This document shows positions 22,426 to 34,298 of a stretch of 64,000 nt of DNA, piece by piece. A program made the position numbers and the translations under genes. The notes beneath the pieces were generated by a model. The model searched no databases and was not told where the DNA came from. It saw only the letters and a program-made list of their open reading frames with translations. The DNA lies in assembly GCA_015501075.1 (NCBI GenBank), contig JADNYJ010000004.1:62001-126000 (forward strand). Direction: 5' to 3'. Origin of the DNA: Gymnopilus junonius (Eukaryota; Basidiomycota; Agaricomycetes; Agaricales; Galerinaceae). Within the stretch, counting starts at the first letter, position 1; the number at the start of each line of letters is the position of its first letter.

Positions 22426-25336
22426 CCTTACGACCTCAAGATCAATCTTGAACCTGGCACTTCCCCTCCTGTTGGAAATATGTACTCCCTTTCACAATCC
22501 AAACTTCAATCCCTCCAAGAATTTATTGACGAGCACCTCTGAATCAGTTTCATTTGACCTTCAACCTCTCCACATGGTGCTCCAATCCTTTTCATTCACA
22601 AAAAGGATGGTTCACTATGACTTTGCATTGACTTTAGAGGATTAAACAAGATCACGAAGAAAGACCAATATCTGCTTCCGCTCATCTCTGACCTCCTGTC
22701 CACTGCTGGTAAAGCACACATCTATATGGCTATTGACCTCCGACATGCCTATCACCTAGTCCACATAGTGGAAGGCAACGAATGGAAAACAGCATTCCGA
22801 ACATGCTATGGATCATTTGAATGGAATGTTATGCCATTTGGACTATCCAATGCACCTGCCATTTTTCAATGCTTCATGAACGACATACTAAGTGATTTAT
22901 TAGATGTGTCTGTCATCATTTACCTTGATGACATCCTGATCTACTCCGATGATCCTACCCAGCATAAGGAACACATTCGCAAAGTCCTCCGACGTCTCTG
23001 ACAACATGGTCTGTATGCCCACTCTGACAAATGCAATTTCTCTATGAACACGGTTAATTACCTTGGATTCATTCTTTCACCAGAAGGCCTCAAGATGGAC
23101 AAAAGCAAGATCAAGACTATCCAAGATTGGCCTGAACCCAAGAAGATTAAGGATGTTCAATCCTTCTTAGGTTTCATGAATTTCTACTGATGATTTATCT
23201 CCGACTACTCTGACATTGTTGTTCTGCTCACCTGACTCACTAGGAAAGGAACCCCTTGGCAATTCAATGACGCTGCTCGAAAAGCCTTCAACAAGCTCAA
23301 GAAAGCGTTTACAACTGCTCTGATACTTACTCACTGGGTTCCCGACTGTCCGATTATTGTGGAAACTGATGCTTCTGACTATGCACTTGGAGCGATCCTC
23401 TCCATCTGCACCTCCGATGATGAGATTCACCCTGTTGCGTTTCACTCACGAACCTTCACAGGTCCTGAAATCAACTATGACACCCATGACAAAGAACTAC
23501 TAGCAATCTTTGACGTGTTTAAAGTATGGCAACATTATCTGGAAGGCTCTGCTGCTCCGATGACATCATCACTGACCACAAGAATCTAACATATTTTGCA
23601 ACTACCAAAGCTCTTACTCACCGACAAGCCTGCTGGTCTGAATATCTCTGCCAATTCAACCTCATCATCTGCTTCCACCCTGGACATCTTGGTATGAAAC
23701 CTGACTCTTTAACTAGACGATGGGACGTCTATCCCAAAGGGGGAAATAGCGACTATGCAAGTGTTAACCCAAGCAACTTCCGACCTATTTTCACCCAAGA
23801 ACAACTCTCTGCATCCCTCCGTGCCACTCAACTCTTTGAACCCACCCTCCACACAGTATCCCTCATGGACTCCGACCTACTCCGACATGACATCCTCACT
23901 GTGCTACCCTCCAACCTGGTTTACCTCACTCACATGAAGAAACCAAAACCACACTGGTCCCTTGATCCAGATGGTTACCTCCATCATGAATCACGCATCT
24001 ATGTTCCTGATGCATCCAACCTCTGACTCCGCATCCTCCAACACAAGCATGATCATATCCTTGCCGGACACCCTGGACAAAATAAGATGACTAGTCTTAT
24101 CCTTTGTGAATACACCTGGCCTGGACTACAAGACTTCGTGAAGAAGTATTGCAAATCATGTACGACATGTATGCATTCCAAACCTCAATGACACAAACCC
24201 TACAGATTGCTCAAACAGCTCCCAATCCCTGAACATCCCTGGAATTCAATATCAATGGACTTTATTGAAATCCTTCTGACATCCAACAGACACAATGTGA
24301 TCCTAGTCATTGTTGACTGACTCACTAAGCAAGCTATCTTCATTCCAACCACCTCTGCTTGCACCTCTGAAGACCTTGCCATGCTTTTCGTCATTCATGT
24401 GTTCTCCAAGCATGGCATCCCCAAACACATCACCTCTGACCATGGACCTGAATTCGTCTCCTGCTTCTTCTGATCCTTAGGAAAAGCACTCAACATGAAA
24501 CTCCATTTCACTTCCAGATACCATCCTGAAGGTGATGGCCAGACTGAATGCACTAATCAGACACTAGAGCAATACCTCCGAATTTATTGCAACTATCAGC
24601 AAGATAATTGGTCAAGTCTATTACCTCTTGCAGAGTTTGCTTACAACAATGCTCCTAGTGCTACTACTGGCATTTCACCATTCTTCGCTAATAAAGGTTA
24701 CCACCCTAACATGGCTATCCACCCCGAATGCGACCTCGCCTCCACTTGCACTCACGATTTCGTTGTTGATCTAGATGAATTATACAAAGAACTCAAGAAT
24801 GCTATGCTGAATCACAAAAGTGTTATCAAGTCTCCACCGACCTCCGATGCACTCTGCCCCCTGACTTCCAAGTCAGACAGCAAGCATTCATCAAAGCAAA
24901 GTTCTTCCCCACCACATGTCCCTCCAAGAAACTCTCCGAAAAATATTACAGTCCTTTTGATATCATTGCCAAAGCCAGCACACACTCTTTTACTTTATGA
25001 CTTCCTGACTCCATGCACGGTGTTCACCCCATTTACCACGTTTCTATGCTGGAACCATTTACTCCAAATGATATTCTAAATCAGACTCAATCTCTGCCTC
25101 CACCTGTTGAAGTCGAAGGTGAAATCAAATATGAAATTGCTGAAGTCCTCGACTCCAAGCTTGATCAATGACACAAGTGCAAGTATTGTACTTGGTTCAC
25201 TGGTTAGGTTATGAAGGCACTGATGAAGAACAATCCTGGCTCCCAGCTACTGAACTCGAACACACACCTGACCTCATCTCTGACTTTCACTCCACTTACC
25301 CCGACAAACCCGGACCTCTTTCATCTCTCACTTAGC
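22426..25336 (+). pseudogene. Gypsy-2 pol: RT, RNase H, integrase, chromodomain
   Basis: A frame with several TGA codons and frameshifts. RT: FIHKKDGSL, then [34 protein letters not shown] and the catalytic [11 protein letters not shown] (22921-22953). RNase H: ETDASDYALGAILS (23362 onward) and DHKNLTYFATT. Integrase: zinc-domain cysteines near 24160, SMDFIEILLTS, HGPEFVS-type core and RYHPEGDGQTECTNQ (24516-24560). The chromodomain remnant ends at [16 protein letters not shown] (about 25230-25280). Stops such as DGSL*LCIDF and HPID*PYDL stand at Arg positions of this conserved family. It is non-functional as read. Confidence 0.88.
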
Positions 25337-25479
25337 TTACGATTCACCAAAAAATGTCATTAACAAGAAAAAACAAGTATATAGGAAAAAGAAAAAAAAA
25401 AAAAACTCTACAAAATTACTATCTATTGACAAGTGCACTTTGCTGGCACCTCATACATCCTCATTCCTTCAATCCTCCA

Positions 25480-25524
25480 TCATCCTCATCCTCATCCTCA
25501 TCCTCATCCTCATCCTCATCCTCC
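25480..25524. repeat. (CATCCT)n microsatellite
   Basis: About seven hexamer units (CATCCT) in the spacer after the chromodomain; antisense it would encode an acidic run. Confidence 0.8.
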
Positions 25525-25555
25525 TCTGAATCCAATGACTCATCCCTTTTCCTCT

Positions 25556-26518
25556 TCAACACCCTAACCTCTCCCTTGCTCTCACTCCCGTTTCTGCATC
25601 TGACCTCTCCTCCTCCTGTTCACCCATCACTGCTCTGACTACCTCCTTCTCTGACTCCTCCGACTCCTCCGACTCATCCACCTCAACCTTCTTCCCTGCA
25701 TCTAAGGCCACCATGACCCTCTCATACCTCTTGTTCAAGTACTCCACCTCTGCATCAATTCCCTCCTGGTCTGATGGTATGTACTCTGATGCACTCAGCT
25801 CCAAGGTGCATATGGGGGATCTTGAATCCAGGACATGTCTTCCAACAAGTCCCAGATCTCCCTCAGGTATCGAGCAATGTGCTTGATACCCAGCCCTTTC
25901 TGCCCTCCGCCGTCATCTTGGGCTTGGGCTTTGCCCCCCCATTCCTTGGCTGGTCGTACCTCCACTCTGCCCAACCCTCCACCTCGCAGCTCCTCTGCCG
26001 ATCTTGCAACCCTTGCACTGCACTTGGCAGTGCTTGCACGATGCCGCCTTGCTGGTACCCTCCCTAAAAACAAATCACAAGTCAATAATTAAATCATAAC
26101 AAAGAAAAATTAAAAATGGGACTTACCTTGGCCATAGGCACTTCACCCCGCCTGCACGCACTGAATGCAGATGACTCCAACCATCGCCTCATACACTCTG
26201 GCTGACTCCGCATTGTGACTGCCTTCTGCTGCATTGCAGCTGCCTTCTCCTTTGGCTGCACCTTCTTCTTTCCCTTTGCGTTTTCCTCCACTCCGCCTCT
26301 GCCGCCTTCTCTGCCTCTGCTGCCTCCTCTGCCTCAGCCACCTTTATGCTTCTTCTGCTGCCTGTTCCGCCTCTGCATGCTCCTCTGCCTCCCATCGCTT
26401 CTGCTCCATCCGTTCTCACTTCTGATGAAGCTCTTCCCTCTGGAGCACAGTTTCTGCTCCTGCGCTTCAAGGTCTTCGAGGTCTTCAAATCCTCCAAGTC
26501 AGAATTGGTGTGTGACAT
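25556..26518 (-). pseudogene. antisense, intron-containing ORF between Gypsy-2 pol and 3' LTR
   Basis: On the minus strand a frame starts MSHTNSDLEDLKTSKTLKRRSRNCAPEGRAS, passes an Ala/Glu/Arg coiled-coil-like stretch, shifts frame once (to EENAKGKKKVQPKEKAAAMQ) and reaches a donor GTAAGT near 26126. After about 57 bases an acceptor TTTTTAG leads into a Cys-containing region and a C-terminal acidic domain (SASEYIPSDQEGIDAEVEYL ... VDESEESEESEKE) ending at 25556. Similar antisense proteins with a Cys cluster and acidic tail are, from memory, common next to Agaricomycete Gypsy elements. Function unknown. An antisense intron survives retrotransposition because it is not spliced from the sense transcript. 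Confidence 0.5.
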
Positions 26519-26641
26519 ATCAACGGGGGAGGTAGAATGATGATATGAAGAGAGGACTGAACAAAAATTTCAAACAACCAAAACCAACCAGCACATGACC
26601 ATTCCCACACAGGCCTCAAGGTTGGCCTAAGGGGGAAATAC

Positions 26642-27113
26642 TGTTATATATGCGCCTCTGACCAACTCTGATCTCTGACTATATGAACTCCAACCTCATG
26701 ATCCCCTCGAAGTACTACAAGTCCTGGAACACATAGACACTTAGATTACATGTAGCTAGGCAACTCCGATAGCACAGAATAACTTACATGTCTGCCTGCT
26801 CACTAGTACATGTATGGTCTCTGCTTAGTTTCCTCCATAGTATAAAAACCTTAGAACTATTATTAGGTACCTCAGTTCATATATTGTTTGTAATCAATCC
26901 ATGCTCTCTACTCACTCTCTCATTCCAATCCGACTCTGAAATTCGAGACAACGTCCAGACAATGGAGTGCAACACACACGTTGAAGCTGAAGTCTCAACC
27001 CTACATCTACATATGTTATGCTAAGACCAACTCCAACACCGACATACTCCGACGTAGCTCCGACATGGATCTCCTCTGCCTGCTCTGCCCTTCCCTTCAT
27101 CAAGAACTTAACA
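26642..27113 (+). repeat. Gypsy-2 3' LTR (472 bp)
   Basis: Preceded by a purine-rich tract (AAGGGGGAAATAC, about 26628-26640); flanked on the right by the target duplication GTACC at 27114-27118. Confidence 0.93.
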
Positions 27114-29069
27114 GTACCAAGGTAAGCTTTTTGGTTTGTCTTATATAACAAAATTAGAGATCTCATTCTTCAATAGATACATGGATAGTCATCTGGGGTA
27201 CACTATGAGTCATGTTTGGGATGAGCTCGAACCACTTACCAAACTGTCAAGAGACAAATTTCATACTTACCTTGCACATGGTATTATTACAATCAGATTG
27301 GCTGGCACTGGTATTTTTTTCCTTTCCATTCAAAGCTGAGTTGTATGTCTAACATACAGCAGGGTCTATCTACCTTCTTGTTCTCATTTCATGTGCTCAG
27401 ACAAAGACCCATCTTCTCCACATTGATGGTACAACAATTGGAATCATGGCTAGATTTATTCGCTTTCCCTCCAGTAAGTTTTCTTCTTCTTTTCAATTGC
27501 AATGTAGGCATTATTTATTTCCTTGCTAGGCTCCCCTCTTGGTAACATGGTCAAGAAGATCCTTATTCCTAAGATTGCTTACCTTCACAGGAAGTACCCT
27601 TTACAGATGATGGTATTCTTTCTGACAGAATTCCTACCAAGCTTTTATCAGACTCAAGATATCAATTGTATGGATCTCATTAAAATGGACAACATTTTTG
27701 ATAGCTTTGGTTTATTCAAGTAAGTTAGCTACTATGTTTTTTCCATCTCCATTTTCTGAGAAGTTCACATTCTTTGATAGTGACTTCATCAAGGCCAGAG
27801 ACTGGAACAGTTGGGGAGAATGTGTGCTAGAAGTTGCCTTACCTGGTCACTCACTTGACCTCCTCAATACCACAATGTTTACCCCGATAGATTTTTCTGC
27901 CGCAGCTGCTGCTGCTAGGTTGGTTTCTCCTGCAAGGCAGTGCAATGTTTCTGCATACCTGCCAACACCTCCTAGGGACACACCTCCTCTTGCAAGAGAG
28001 CCTTCTAATATAGAATCAACAAATGATAAGCTGTTTTTAAATCCTCCAAATTGGCACTCACCTATGTCCCATGGCAGTCTGGAGACTTTTAGAGTCAATT
28101 TCAAAGCAGACAGAGTATATAATACCAAGATATGGTATCCTAGGGCTCCAGTTGGGAGATTCAATGAAATGGAACTTCAAAGAAGCCTTGCAAGTCATGC
28201 TGCCTGGCCTCTTGACCTGGAGGACTTCAAGCGAAAGGTAAGTTTTTATGTATATATGTGTCATTTTGCTTTTTTGAATTGGAATTTAGTTTCATCAACA
28301 GCTCACTTCTGGACAATGCCCAAATCTCCAAACCTATCTTGGTCTTGATACAACTCATCTTGAAGGGTATGTTGTGTTCTCCTGCATTTACTTCAATGTT
28401 TTTACCTCTTGAAAGGAAAATGTTATGAATCAACAACTCTAGTGATGAACTGTTGACGATGGTCCTTCCCAACATGCCAGAATCCATGCGAGAAACTCTT
28501 CTCAATAAAGTGGAATTCATTTTAACTAACAAACTGCATTTCATCAATACTTCAGAAGAAGGCATTTCTAATACCTTTGAGGCCCTTCACTGTTGATACT
28601 ATGCAAAGTTTGGAACAAAGGTACAACATTAGAACCTGGAGCATTGAATCTAACATCAAACATCTGAAGGGTTACAGTACTCCACCAAATGCTGATCTGT
28701 CAACACTGCAGTGGGATGGTTGAAAATGAGTTAATTCTAGCCTGAATGTTCCTTGTCTAAGCCAAGAGGCCAAGGCTAATGATGAAATATACAAGATGCT
28801 ATCTGATGCATTTGAGCCAGTATTCAAATGGATTCATGACCTGGTGAGTTTCATTTCTCTATCTTGGGATGAAGTTCCTGATCATTTTTATAGCTTAGAG
28901 AACTCCTCCCTGATGCATTCAAAGAGTTGTTGATCTTTGTCGATATGCTTCCAAACTGCAGTATCTCACCTGTCTATCCTTTCAGTGGCTACGTATTGAA
29001 TATCAATGTCTCCACAAGAATTCACAGAGACATGGGAGATAAGGATATCTGCATTGTTCTTGTTATATC
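27114..29069 (+). pseudogene. TET-A, part 2 of 4: middle exons and start of the catalytic core
   Basis: After the Gypsy-2 target duplication the exon ends at GTAAGC. Following exons track TET-B: SHVWDELEPLTKLSRDKF, LHRKYPLQMMVFFLTEFLPSF, SDFIKARDWNSWGECVLEV, YLPTPPRD, a short RNA-processing-like region with several introns (GTAAGT/GTATGT ... CAG), NVPCLSQEAKANDEIYKML, and FSGYVLNINVSTRIHRDMGD. The HRD at 29023-29031 is the HxD iron-binding motif of 2-oxoglutarate/Fe(II) dioxygenases of TET/JBP type. Several stops (28430-28460, 28724-28733) make parts unreadable. The frame runs up to the Copia insertion after ...IVLVIS at 29069. Confidence 0.75.
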
Positions 29070-29287
29070 TGTTGGGATAATCAGGTGATCAGCCAACACG
29101 TGACGTGCTTAACAGCGCTTATTTATTCCTTCACATATTAATATTCTTACTCATCCACCATAGTACTTTCTAGTATTTAGAAATTAGTGGAATTGTCTAG
29201 TAAATAAGTACATAGGTATATAGACTGTCCAGAGGACAGTCAAGTATTTTTACAATCTCATATCAAATTATTATGCTGTGCTCAATA
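29070..29287 (+). repeat. Copia 5' LTR (218 bp)
   Basis: TGTTG...CAATA termini (CAACA with one transition). Contains an inverted string TGTCCAGAGGACA. The primer-binding region GGTTATGGGCCCC follows directly. Confidence 0.92.
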
Positions 29288-29386
29288 GGTTATGGGCCCC
29301 GGCCGTAACTAAGTAAACAAAGAAACAACTCGACTTACTCTGCTAGGCAGCCCCACTCACTCTCATCCTATTTTTAACTCATCAAC

Positions 29387-30175
29387 ATGCTGGAAGAAGC
29401 TTCATATACATCAGGCTCTTACCGAATGGAATTGCTGAAGGCCGACAATTGGTTACCATGGAAGCGACGTATGCTTGTGGTATTATGTGACCTTGGATTG
29501 GAGAAATATGCCTTAGAAGATGCTCCAAAATCAGCTGATGGAACAAGCACCTTGGATCAGGTGTCTATACAGGAAAGATGGAATTTAGGGGACTCGAAGG
29601 CCAGGATGTGGATAGAATTGGCATTAGGTGACTCAGAAATGATTCACATCAGTGGTGCCATGACAGCATGTGACATGTGGAAACAACTCACTATGGTTAA
29701 GGAATCAAAGGGCCATTTAGGCATACTTGCCACTCGAAGAGCACTTTACCATGCCACTGCCGAAGAAGGATTTAATATGGTGGATCATGTATCCAATCTA
29801 CGGAAGCTACAGGAGGAACTACATACTATGGGTAACCTCATTTCGGATGAAGATTTCATCATGATCTTGATCACATCACTTCCGGAATCTTGGGATAATT
29901 ATACCTCATCTTATCTTGGATCAAGTGGCAACAAACTGGAGTTGAAATCACATGAGCTAGTCATGATATTATTAGAAGAGGATCGGCAGCATAAAGGCCA
30001 GACTGTGGACATGGCTACTACCCTACAAGCAAAGAAGAAGGGAAAATGGAAGCCAAGTGCTAAATCAGACAATTCAGACAAGGAGTGCTATAATTGTCAC
30101 AAGAAAGGTCACCTCTCCAAGGACTGTTGGGCCAAAGGAGGAGGACATAAGGGTCAAGGACCCAAAGAAAGGTGA
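29387..30175 (+). CDS. Copia gag polyprotein part
   Basis: ATG at 29387, 262 codons without a stop. The region NWLPWKRRMLVVLCDLGLEKY is the retrotransposon Gag (UBN2-type) start. It continues through DMWKQLTMVKESKGHLGIL and FNMVDHVSNLRKLQEEL and ends with a Lys-rich tail and the knuckle CYNCHKKGHLSKDC (C-X2-C-X4-H-X4-C, about residues 237-250). The TGA at 30173-30175 lies where other Copia elements continue into protease, so it could be a lost CGA or CGx codon rather than a natural end. Role: particle formation and RNA packaging. Confidence 0.88.
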   Translation: MLEEASYTSGSYRMELLKADNWLPWKRRMLVVLCDLGLEKYALEDAPKSADGTSTLDQVSIQERWNLGDSKARMWIELALGDSEMIHISGAMTACDMWKQLTMVKESKGHLGILATRRALYHATAEEGFNMVDHVSNLRKLQEELHTMGNLISDEDFIMILITSLPESWDNYTSSYLGSSGNKLELKSHELVMILLEEDRQHKGQTVDMATTLQAKKKGKWKPSAKSDNSDKECYNCHKKGHLSKDCWAKGGGHKGQGPKER

Positions 30176-31918
30176 GGACCGAACCAGAACAAGGCAAACC
30201 AGGTACAAGAAGTCAATCAAACCTTAAATGAAAGGGCATACATGGCACACACACCCAGAAATTTCTCTTCAGAAATTGGCAAATATGATTGGCTAAAGGA
30301 TTCTGGCACTACCTCACCAATTTGCAATATCCATAATGCATTTATTGAATTCCATCCTGGACATGAAGAAATAACTGGCTTCAGAGGAGCCAAAACCATT
30401 GCAAAAGGCCGAGGAACCATGGCAGTCAACTTTGATGTTGATGGAACTATTTTTACACACAAACTTTCAGACACACTATATGTCCCCGAGGCCAAGAACT
30501 GTCTATTTTCAGATGGGAAATTTTTGCAAGCAGGAGGAACAATTCTCAAGCAAGAAAATGGGTGTATATTGAAGGACAAAAATGGAATTGTCATTGGGAA
30601 AGGAACATTAGTTGGGAACCTCTTCAAACTCCATGCCTGAGCAGTCATACTGGACCAAGAATGCACTAATATTGCAACCACACCAAAAATATCTTGGGAT
30701 CAATGGCATCGGAGATTCAGACACATCTCGATCAAAGCACTGCAATGTCTTAATTTGGACAATCTGGTAGAAGGCCTATTAATAGACAAATCCAGTATCC
30801 CTTCACACTTCACACATATGTGAGGCTTGCATACAGGCAAAGCAAGCACATAGGGCATACCCAAAGGAAGCAGAACATTGTGCAGAATTACCAGGAGAGA
30901 GAGTTATGTCTGATGTATGGGGACCCACACCCATTGAATCAATTGGACATCAAAGATACTATGTTTCTTTCATTGATGATTGCACCTGGCATGGACATGT
31001 TCTATTTTTATGGAACAAGGGAGAAGCCGAGGCTAAAGCAGAAGGACATGTGGAGTGGATTGAGTGGCAAACTGGGCAGTGTGTGAAATGGATCCAGATG
31101 GATAATGGAAAGAAATTAATCAATCAGAAATTAAAGGACTGGGCACTTCACAAAGGGATAACAATTGAAGCAACAGCACCTTATTCACCATTGCAAAATG
31201 GAGTTGCAGAAAGATTTAATCAGACTCTATTGGAACTAGCAAGGGCAATGATGATTGAAAAAGGAATGCCAGCATTTTTGTGGGATGAAGCAATTGCACA
31301 TGCAAATTATCTACAGAATTGGGCACCTACCCATGCATTGGAGGACAAAACCCCTTATGAAGCCTTCAAAGGAAAGAAGCCAGACATTTCCCACTTATGA
31401 GAATGAGGCAGTGACGTGTGGATCTTGGATGAATCCCAAAATAGAACAAAGTTACAACCAAAATTGAGGAAGATGAAGCTAATGGGATTCAATGACGGAT
31501 CAAAAGCAGTCCATTACTATGACACATGCACCCGGACGTCAAGGTCTCATGGAATTTTACCTTTAATAAAAATGAGGAGCCAAAGGAATGGCAAGGTCCA
31601 ACCAAATTACTGGGTTTGCGAGCTGAGGGGGAGATTTTGGACAATTCACCTCAGCAAACCCCTTCGGAAAATAATCAGAAACAGGAAAATCAACCTGTTA
31701 CACCTGATGGACAGCAAACAATACCTCAAAACCAAAGGAATTTATGTGATAGGACCAAACAAATTGATTACAAACTCCTTGTGAATCCCAGCTCTCACAT
31801 TCCTGCACCACAATTTATTGAACCGGAGATCTCCAGACCTACAGAATCATCAAAAGCTAAATCAACAGCTAAGGAATGAGCCAATGTAGCCATCAGCCAA
31901 TCATTTGATGAACTATTT
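30176..31918 (+). pseudogene. Copia protease and integrase
   Basis: Protease: DWLKDSGTTSPICN-like reading at about 30285-30330 (D-S-G active site) through SDTLYVPEAKNCLFS. A GAG-pre-integrase region (WDQWHRRFRHIS, about 30700) follows, then the integrase core: MSDVWGPTPIES and FIDDCTWHGHVLFL at 30906 onward, IQMDNGKKLIN near 31092, and TAPYSPLQNGVAERFNQTLLELARAMM near 31177-31257. TGA codons at 30638-30640 and 31398-31400, and frameshifts around 30830 and 31400-31530, interrupt the polyprotein. From 31526 to 31879 is the Gln/Pro-rich linker before RT. Confidence 0.85.
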
Positions 31919-32649
31919 ATGAAGGGAGAATTATCATTGATGGCTTCTGAACCAGATTTACCAAAGAACCCTGAAGAAGCACTTGCAGGAAAAGAAGCAG
32001 CTGATTGGAAGGCTGCTATGGATGAAGAATATAGAACTTTGCAGCAGATGGGAACATGGCAAATTGCTGAATTACCTCCAGACTGCAAAGCAATAGGTTG
32101 CCGATGGGTATTTACCAAGAAGCATGATGAAAATGGCAAATTAATTAAATTCAAGGCACGATTGGTTGCTCAGGGATTTTCCCAGAAGCCCGGAACAGAC
32201 TTCAGCAATGATGGGACCTTTGCACCAGTCATGCACTTCGAAACTTTGCACACAATCCTTGCATTTGCTGCCATACACAATTTAAAATTATGGCAATTTG
32301 ATGTCAAGGGCACCTATCTACATGGGAACCTAAAGGAGGAGATATTTATGGCACAACCAGAAGGCTATTCAGATGGAACGGATTGCGTCTGCAAATTAAT
32401 CAAATCCCTTTATGGATTGAAGCAAGCCGGAAATGTGTGGAACCATGAACTCGACTCCGTACTCACAAAATTAGGATTCTCGCAGCTAAAAACAGACTAC
32501 TGCTGCTATATTAGGCAAAATGGAGAAGAATTCATGATTCTATTAATATGGGTCGATGATTTCATCACTATCTCAACAATGGATGAAGAAAATGATTGGA
32601 CGGAAAAGAATCTACAAGCACATTTTGACATCAAGTCACTCAGACAGCC
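31919..32649 (+). pseudogene. Copia reverse transcriptase, first part
   Basis: RVT_2-type RT: ALAGKEAADWKAAMDEEYRTL, GCRWVFTKKHDENGKLIKFKARLVAQGFSQ, LWQFDVKGTYLHGNLKEEIFM, SLYGLKQAG and the catalytic LLIWVDDFI (YVDD variant, about 32548-32574). The frame is open to HFDIKSL at about 32649, where the non-coding insertion starts. The rest of RT resumes at about 36284 (GGPLKQVLGIKIH). The domain would be complete if the insertion were absent, so the insertion post-dates an RT-competent element. Confidence 0.9.
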
Positions 32650-32656
32650 ATCATTA

Positions 32657-32717
32657 TTACGATGCTTTTACATAAGTAAAACTTCGTTTACGATGCTTTT
32701 ACGTAAGTAAAACTTCG
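32657..32717. repeat. two 30-bp direct repeats, period 31
   Basis: TTACGATGCTTTTAC(A/G)TAAG... occurs at 32657-32686 and 32688-32717. The single difference is a CpG-to-CpA change. Each unit holds a near-palindrome TTTTACGTAAGTAAAA. Confidence 0.85.
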
Positions 32718-33365
32718 TTCTTTTAGGAGGACCTTGATGAAACGCCTGGCCGTCACGCAGCATCTCAACATTTCTGCAATCAGAGCAAATGGTGTGCTTG
32801 GGCAGGACATATCCGGTACTTTCTATTATTAGAACTGGCCAGTCTGATCACTGTGGCGATGCTGTACTGTATTCTGTGTGCTTGCACTATAGTTTTAGTT
32901 TGTAAATGACTATAATGTGTAATTCCTGTATTTTATATTTGATCTACATTCCTTTGTGTTTTATTTTTACATTCTTGCTGGGCATTTGCTGGCTGTTTAA
33001 CTGAGGTGGCTATAATTGGCCAGGATTTTTATTAGCCAGAATGCTTGGTAATCATGCTTTCTGGGACAATTGTGTTATAGTAACACCCTGACCTTTGTTT
33101 AAGTGAAATGTTCTATCAATCCAGTGTAGGGTGGGTTAGTAGGTGTTATTATATAGCACATAGGTTTTATCTATGCTGTAATTGAGGATGAAGGTCATCC
33201 TTGTTGTGCTTGATTGGAAATGTAGTGTCAGTGAGTGGACATATCAAATATTCTTGTCAGGTGGACAATCCTTGTTGGGTTCAGCATTTCTATTTACAGG
33301 TAAGGTGGGTAGGTTGGTATGCTGGACATGATTACTTTGCTACATTCATGTCCATCAATTATTTA

Positions 33366-33403
33366 GCTTAAGTAATCGAGTCCAAAAACCCGATTACTTA
33401 AGC
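33366..33403. repeat. hairpin repeat, copy 1
   Basis: GCTTAAGTAATCG and CGATTACTTAAGC form a perfect 13-bp inverted repeat around a 12-base spacer. Confidence 0.8.
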
Positions 33404-33779
33404 AATTTATTGGTGTTTAAGTGATTTATCTATAATTAGGGCGACTTATAATTAACTAGCCATTGGATACTTGGTAATTGTATTGTCCAGTATGATTGTG
33501 TTGACAAATATAAATTTTGCCTAGATAATAAATGTATACTTTACTCAGATTGGTATTTGATGCCAATTCATCTGCAACAAAGCAGACAAAACTGAACAAT
33601 TTAAAACAAAGGTCATCATTGCTGTGCTTGACTGGAACTGTGGTAGTGTTGAGTAGCATATAAACACTTTCCTGTCAAATGAATTTAAATGGACAGACAT
33701 CCTTGAATTCAGAAATGCTACTCCCATGCAAGGTGGCAGCACTGTACCCAATTGCTTAATTATATTTATCAAGTGGTTT

Positions 33780-33817
33780 GCTTAAGTAATTGAGTTTTTT
33801 GACCTGATTACTTATGC
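33780..33817. repeat. hairpin repeat, copy 2
   Basis: GCTTAAGTAATTG ... TGATTACTTATGC; the same 38-base design as copy 1 with a CpG-to-TpG change and one other mismatch. Confidence 0.7.
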
Positions 33818-33826
33818 CGAGGGATT

Positions 33827-34080
33827 TACAAGGGCTTGGGCAGGTGCCGAGTGTGCCGAGAGTCATGTGCTCATGACCTGCAATCGAGGGCGGACGCGTC
33901 GCGTTCGAGCGCCTGGGTGTCCTCCAAAGTCAAGAGAACTTGCAGGCACAGCTTTCCCCAGCTCGATCGGGATGGACACCGAGGGCGGATTGATGGGACT
34001 GATGCGCTGGGTGGCCCAAAAATAGCCCACTTCTCAGCCCATCACTTGGCAGCGGGATGCGTCTTTGGCAGCCATCTTCG
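33827..34080. other. CpG-rich patch in AT-rich insertion
   Basis: Contains GGACGCGTCGCGTTCGAGCG and GCTCGATCGGG, with CpG density far above its surroundings. No gene is recognised; it looks like a recent or protected insertion. Confidence 0.45.
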
Positions 34081-34298
34081 GTCTCATCTCGAGCTCTGTT
34101 CCCTCCCTCCCTCCCTTAAACACATCTTATGTACCAAAATAATTACACAGAAATGCAGAAACATGTACTAAATATGTTACAATGGGAATAGACAGTGGCA
34201 ATGGCCTTTTCAATTGGGTACTGCTTCTGCAGACTGCAATTTGAGCTGGTTCAAGGCAATAAGTATTCCTTTTGGCGGACATAAGTTCAATAAGTAGC

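Larger units (their letters stand above)
19738..27113 (+). mobile_element. Gypsy-2: full-length Ty3/Gypsy retrotransposon inside TET-A
   Basis: Two LTRs (19738-20212 and 26642-27113) start TGTTATATATGCGCC and end TTAACA. The 5-bp target duplication GTACC is at 19733-19737 and 27114-27118. Order: gag, protease, RT, RNase H, integrase, chromodomain, then an antisense intron-containing ORF before the 3' LTR. Numerous TGA codons at Arg positions mark CpG decay. It splits TET-A at an exon end (...GTACCAAG|GTAAGC). Confidence 0.95.
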
